Shown here: positions 61,415 to 64,000 of the stretch, in pieces
Layout: each line of letters begins with the position of its first letter
How positions within the stretch are numbered: position 1 is the first letter of the stretch
NCBI GenBank assembly: GCA_002393575.1
Contig: DGSN01000023.1
Location: 55,450-119,449 of the forward strand
DNA from: Prevotellaceae bacterium UBA4361
GTDB lineage: Bacteria > Bacteroidota > Bacteroidia > Bacteroidales > Bacteroidaceae
Length of the DNA stretch: 64,000 bases
Direction of reading: 5' to 3'
The notes under the pieces: model-generated
Databases searched by the model: none
Told to the model about the DNA's origin: nothing
Seen by the model: only the letters and a program-made list of their open reading frames with translations
Translations under genes and position numbers: made by a program

Positions 61415-63725
61415 AAAAGTTTATATCCAAGTGTGCCATGAAGTGGAAAGGAGCCGATGGCGCGAAGCCCACAGCCTCGGAGTCGCGCAGACCCCATGTG
61501 TTCACGGCATAGACGTTTCCGTTGCTGTCCTGACGGAACTGAGGAGCAGCCCAACCGTTGTTGTCGAACTTGGCACTGAAGATGTTGTAGAATGTCACAC
61601 CCACTTTGGCTGACTTCAAGGTGCAGTGAGGGAAGTTGAACTGATAGCTGAGGTCGATGTTCGTGGTGAAGTGCTTTTTCAGCATCAGGGTTTCGGTCGT
61701 CTTGTGAGCGTCGTCCTTTGCCCAGTCGCTCCAGCAAGTCATTTCCTTCACGCCGTAGTTGGTGAGGTATTGGTCGCCTACGTATTGGCTCTGAATCATG
61801 GCAGACATACCCTTGTAGTTGAAGTTGAAGATGTTGTTGAAGATGAATCCTGGAGAGAAGCTCAGTGGAGTTTCACCCACATTCACCAAAGTGGAATAGT
61901 CGTCGAGTGTTACAATCATGTCCTTTGCGCGATTCTTCGAGAAAGTGGCATTGGCATCCCAACGGAACCAGTCGATTGGCATCCATGCAGCTTCCAGCTC
62001 CACACCCATGCGGTAGCTCTTGTCGATGTTCTTCGTGATTGCCACACCCTCGTCGTCCAGTTCGCCAGTCAGCACAAACTGGTTCTTGTAGTGCATGTGG
62101 TAGAGGTTGATGCCAGCCGTGAAGCGAGGACTGTGGAACTGATAGCCCACTTCTACGTCACCCATGCGCTCTGCCTTGATTTCCTCGCCGTAGTGCTCTT
62201 CGTAGTGGTCGCGAGTAGGTTCACGGTGCGCAATGGCGTAGGAAGCATAGACGCGATGATTAGGAGTAATGTCGTAGTTCAGACCGAACTTCGGGTTAAA
62301 GAAATCGAAGTTGTTGTTGAGCTTGATGTTAATCATCTTGTCGTTCGAATCCATGTCGCCAATCGGACCATCCATCTGGAAGTTGATGTGACGATACTGC
62401 AAGTCGGCAAAGGCACTCAGTCCCTTCGTGAATTCCCAGTTCACCTTACCATAGAAGTTCAGGTCGGTTTTCTTTGAGTCATTATCATAATACTTGAATC
62501 CTGGCTTCAGGTTGGAAAGAGGCAAGGCGGTGCTCTCAGCACCTTTGTAGTAAGGACTGCCTACCCACATCACACGTCCCGTGCGCTCGGATTGGTAGTG
62601 GTTCCAACCTCCACCCACGTTGGCAGTCAGTCCTTCGTGGTTGTCGAAGTTGAGGGAAGCGATGGCACCATAGAAGTCCTTCACGCCTTCCTTGCGCTGC
62701 ACGAGGTTGGCACGCAAACTCTTGTCGTCGGTCAGCAACCACTGATACAATTTCTTGTTGCTCTTCATCTGGTCGTAGTCGTAATCATCGCGTGTGTAGT
62801 GAAGAGCCACATTCAGTTTCCAATCAGTTCCCATTAGCTGATTCCAGTGCAACTGATAGTGCTGCTGATGGTAGTTGTCGTACTGGTCTTCGTAGAAACG
62901 CATCTTTCCTTCTTCATCGTAGTAAAGACCGCATGAATTGTAGCGACGGCCATAGAGCGACTGCTCATACTTCGACGTGTAGTTCCAAGCCATGTATGTT
63001 CTCTCCGTTCCGTTGAAGGTGATGAACTTCACACTGGTGTTGTCGTCGAAATAGCCCGCTTGCAGGAAGTAGGAGTTGAGGCGTGAAGTGGCACGGTCGA
63101 TGTAGCCATCGCTACCGATGTTCGACAAGCGTCCCTGCACACCGAAATGATGGTTAATCAGTCCTGTGCTGAAGCGCAGCGTTTCCTTGTGGGAACCATA
63201 CGAACCCACCGACGTGCTGAAATTTACGTATGGTTTTGCATTGATGTTTTCCGTCAGCATATTCACCGTGGCACCGAATGCACCAGCACCATTGGTCGAG
63301 GTACCCACACCACGCTGAATCTGCATTGACTGCAAGCTGCTGGCGAAGTCGCCCATGTTGGAGAAATAGACCAGCGAGCTTTCGCTGTCGTTGAGAGGCA
63401 CACCGTTGGCGGTGATGTTGATGCGCGATGGGTCCACACCTCTGATGCGGAATCCCGTGTAGCCGATGCCCGCACCGGCATCAGTGGTGGTCGTCACGCT
63501 TGGTGTACTCGAAATGAGGAATGGCACGTCCTGACCATGGTTTTGCTTGTTGATGTCGTCACGGCTGACGTTCGTGAACGCCATTGGTGTTTTACTCGTT
63601 GCACGCAGTGATACCACTTGCACGTCTTGCAGAGTGACAGTTCTCAGAGAGTCGGATTCAGTCACTTGTGCTGAACCCAAAGAGCAGGTTGCCACAGTGA
63701 GCAACCCCAGAAAAGTTCTTTTCAT
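61413..63725 (-). CDS. TonB-dependent outer-membrane receptor for thiamin/TPP
   Basis: 770 aa from ATG 63725, giving signal peptide MKRTFLGLLTVATCSLGSAQ; the open frame to 63776 is riboswitch leader. Plug domain at about 30-150: VTLQDVQVVSLRATSKTPMA, YTGFRIRGVDPSRINITANG, IQRGVGTSTNGAGAFGATVN. The 22-strand barrel follows and ends with the aromatic C-terminus FHFMAHLDINF. It imports a vitamin across the outer membrane using TonB energy. The TPP riboswitch directly upstream names the ligand class. Works with PnuT downstream. Confidence 0.93.
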   Translation of the reverse strand: MKRTFLGLLTVATCSLGSAQVTESDSLRTVTLQDVQVVSLRATSKTPMAFTNVSRDDINKQNHGQDVPFLISSTPSVTTTTDAGAGIGYTGFRIRGVDPSRINITANGVPLNDSESSLVYFSNMGDFASSLQSMQIQRGVGTSTNGAGAFGATVNMLTENINAKPYVNFSTSVGSYGSHKETLRFSTGLINHHFGVQGRLSNIGSDGYIDRATSRLNSYFLQAGYFDDNTSVKFITFNGTERTYMAWNYTSKYEQSLYGRRYNSCGLYYDEEGKMRFYEDQYDNYHQQHYQLHWNQLMGTDWKLNVALHYTRDDYDYDQMKSNKKLYQWLLTDDKSLRANLVQRKEGVKDFYGAIASLNFDNHEGLTANVGGGWNHYQSERTGRVMWVGSPYYKGAESTALPLSNLKPGFKYYDNDSKKTDLNFYGKVNWEFTKGLSAFADLQYRHINFQMDGPIGDMDSNDKMINIKLNNNFDFFNPKFGLNYDITPNHRVYASYAIAHREPTRDHYEEHYGEEIKAERMGDVEVGYQFHSPRFTAGINLYHMHYKNQFVLTGELDDEGVAITKNIDKSYRMGVELEAAWMPIDWFRWDANATFSKNRAKDMIVTLDDYSTLVNVGETPLSFSPGFIFNNIFNFNYKGMSAMIQSQYVGDQYLTNYGVKEMTCWSDWAKDDAHKTTETLMLKKHFTTNIDLSYQFNFPHCTLKSAKVGVTFYNIFSAKFDNNGWAAPQFRQDSNGNVYAVNTWGLRDSEAVGFAPSAPFHFMAHLDINF

Positions 63726-63778
63726 TTTGTTTCCTTTATTATTTATAAATGTACAACAATAAAGGGGTTTTGTCATAT

Positions 63779-63866
63779 ACCATCCCTACGCCGGCATTAC
63801 CCGTATCAGGTTCTGAGGGTATGATCTCAGCCGCAACTTCAAGGCGAAGTTGAAGCACCCCTTCGT
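63779..63866 (-). promoter_or_regulatory. TPP (THI-box) riboswitch
   Basis: Read on the - strand: CGAAGGGGTGC (P1/P2 start), a variable stem CAACTTCGCCTTGAAGTTG, then the conserved GCTGAGATCATACCC, GAACCTGATACGGGTAATGC and CGGCGTAGGGATGG. The CTGAGA and GGGTAATGCC core bases that bind the pyrimidine and pyrophosphate are present. It ends about 53 bases before the receptor ATG, so control of translation start or a nearby terminator is possible. High TPP should switch the receptor off. Confidence 0.95.
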
Positions 63867-64000
63867 TTCCCAGTTTGGGAAATCGAGCGCAAAGTTACTG
63901 CTTTTATCTGAAATACACGTCATGTAGAGAATTAAAAGTTAATAGTTAAAAGACACCCGGACGGCATTTTTAACTTTTCCTAAAATCCGCAGATAATTTT
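63867..64000. other. Upstream region of the riboswitch operon; nothing further recognised
   Basis: Contains a small hairpin TTTCCCAAACTGGGAAA just before the riboswitch and AT-rich DNA with AATTAAAAGTTAATAGTTAA. The phrase CCGGACGGCATTTTT also occurs at about 42135. Confidence 0.5.

Overview
The window looks like chromosomal DNA of a Bacteroidales bacterium, most likely Prevotellaceae. Supporting signs are TTTG-N19-TAnnTTTG promoters, NigD, DUF4421, DUF4837, DUF4353 and GldH proteins, bifunctional Fkp, a GH106/GH105/PL9 pectin toolkit, and C-terminal tails of the form KGIYIVNGKKxxK on secreted proteins. No replication origin, phage or complete insertion sequence is seen.

Layout. 1-4.9 kb: end of a fructan-use locus (unknown partial gene, secreted GH32, MFS sugar permease, fructokinase). 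5.1-6.0 kb: a HEPN/MNT toxin-antitoxin pair whose HEPN gene is cut by a 163-bp MITE. 6.1-8.1 kb: a 59-aa peptide gene, a secreted protein with a cohesin-like N-terminus, and a double-dockerin protein. 8.1-9.8 kb: gene-free and packed with repeats. 9.8-14.7 kb: DUF4421 barrel, MaoC-like hydratase, a dead M4 protease, rplS, a CE6-type esterase. 14.8-25.9 kb: tRNA-Phe, then housekeeping blocks gldH-ricT-holB, metF, ACT protein + UPF0210, and PASTA-rluD-ddl-acyltransferase-NigD. 26.2-31.1 kb: divergent rpmH and efp, a phosphatase/STAS chimera with an AraC-type gene, and a run of dockerin proteins including a 54-aa mini-dockerin and a frameshifted relative. 31.4-36.8 kb: lptF/G-type permease, ribBA, BI-1 family protein, aspartate aminotransferase. 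36.9-48.6 kb: GH106, DUF4837, GH105, cdaA, folP, murF, YfhO. 48.9-56.2 kb: a lipoprotein gene split by one in-frame TAA, a membrane-anchored sensor fused to an AraC domain, fkp, a YkvA protein. 56.6-64 kb: PL9 pectate lyase, a DUF4353 lipoprotein, and a thiamin uptake pair (PnuC/PnuT and TonB receptor) behind a TPP riboswitch.

How the genes work together. Three nutrient themes recur: fructan to fructose-6-phosphate; pectin/rhamnogalacturonan breakdown by PL9, GH106, GH105, CE6 and a pectin-binding-type DUF4353 protein; and thiamin salvage. The rest is cell envelope synthesis, ribosome/translation and cofactor genes.

Most unusual content. The intergenic DNA carries at least ten repeat families. 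The most striking is a family of about 116 bp with 16-bp inverted ends that encloses four copies of the 10-mer CGAGCCCTCG (or its complement) at an exact 22-bp pitch. Five copies occur in 64 kb, always between genes. Two MITE families have clean inverted ends and target duplications, and one of them inactivates the HEPN gene. Several genes are recent wrecks or chimeras: the M4 protease, the phosphatase-STAS fusion, the TAA-split lipoprotein, and the frameshifted dockerin peptide.
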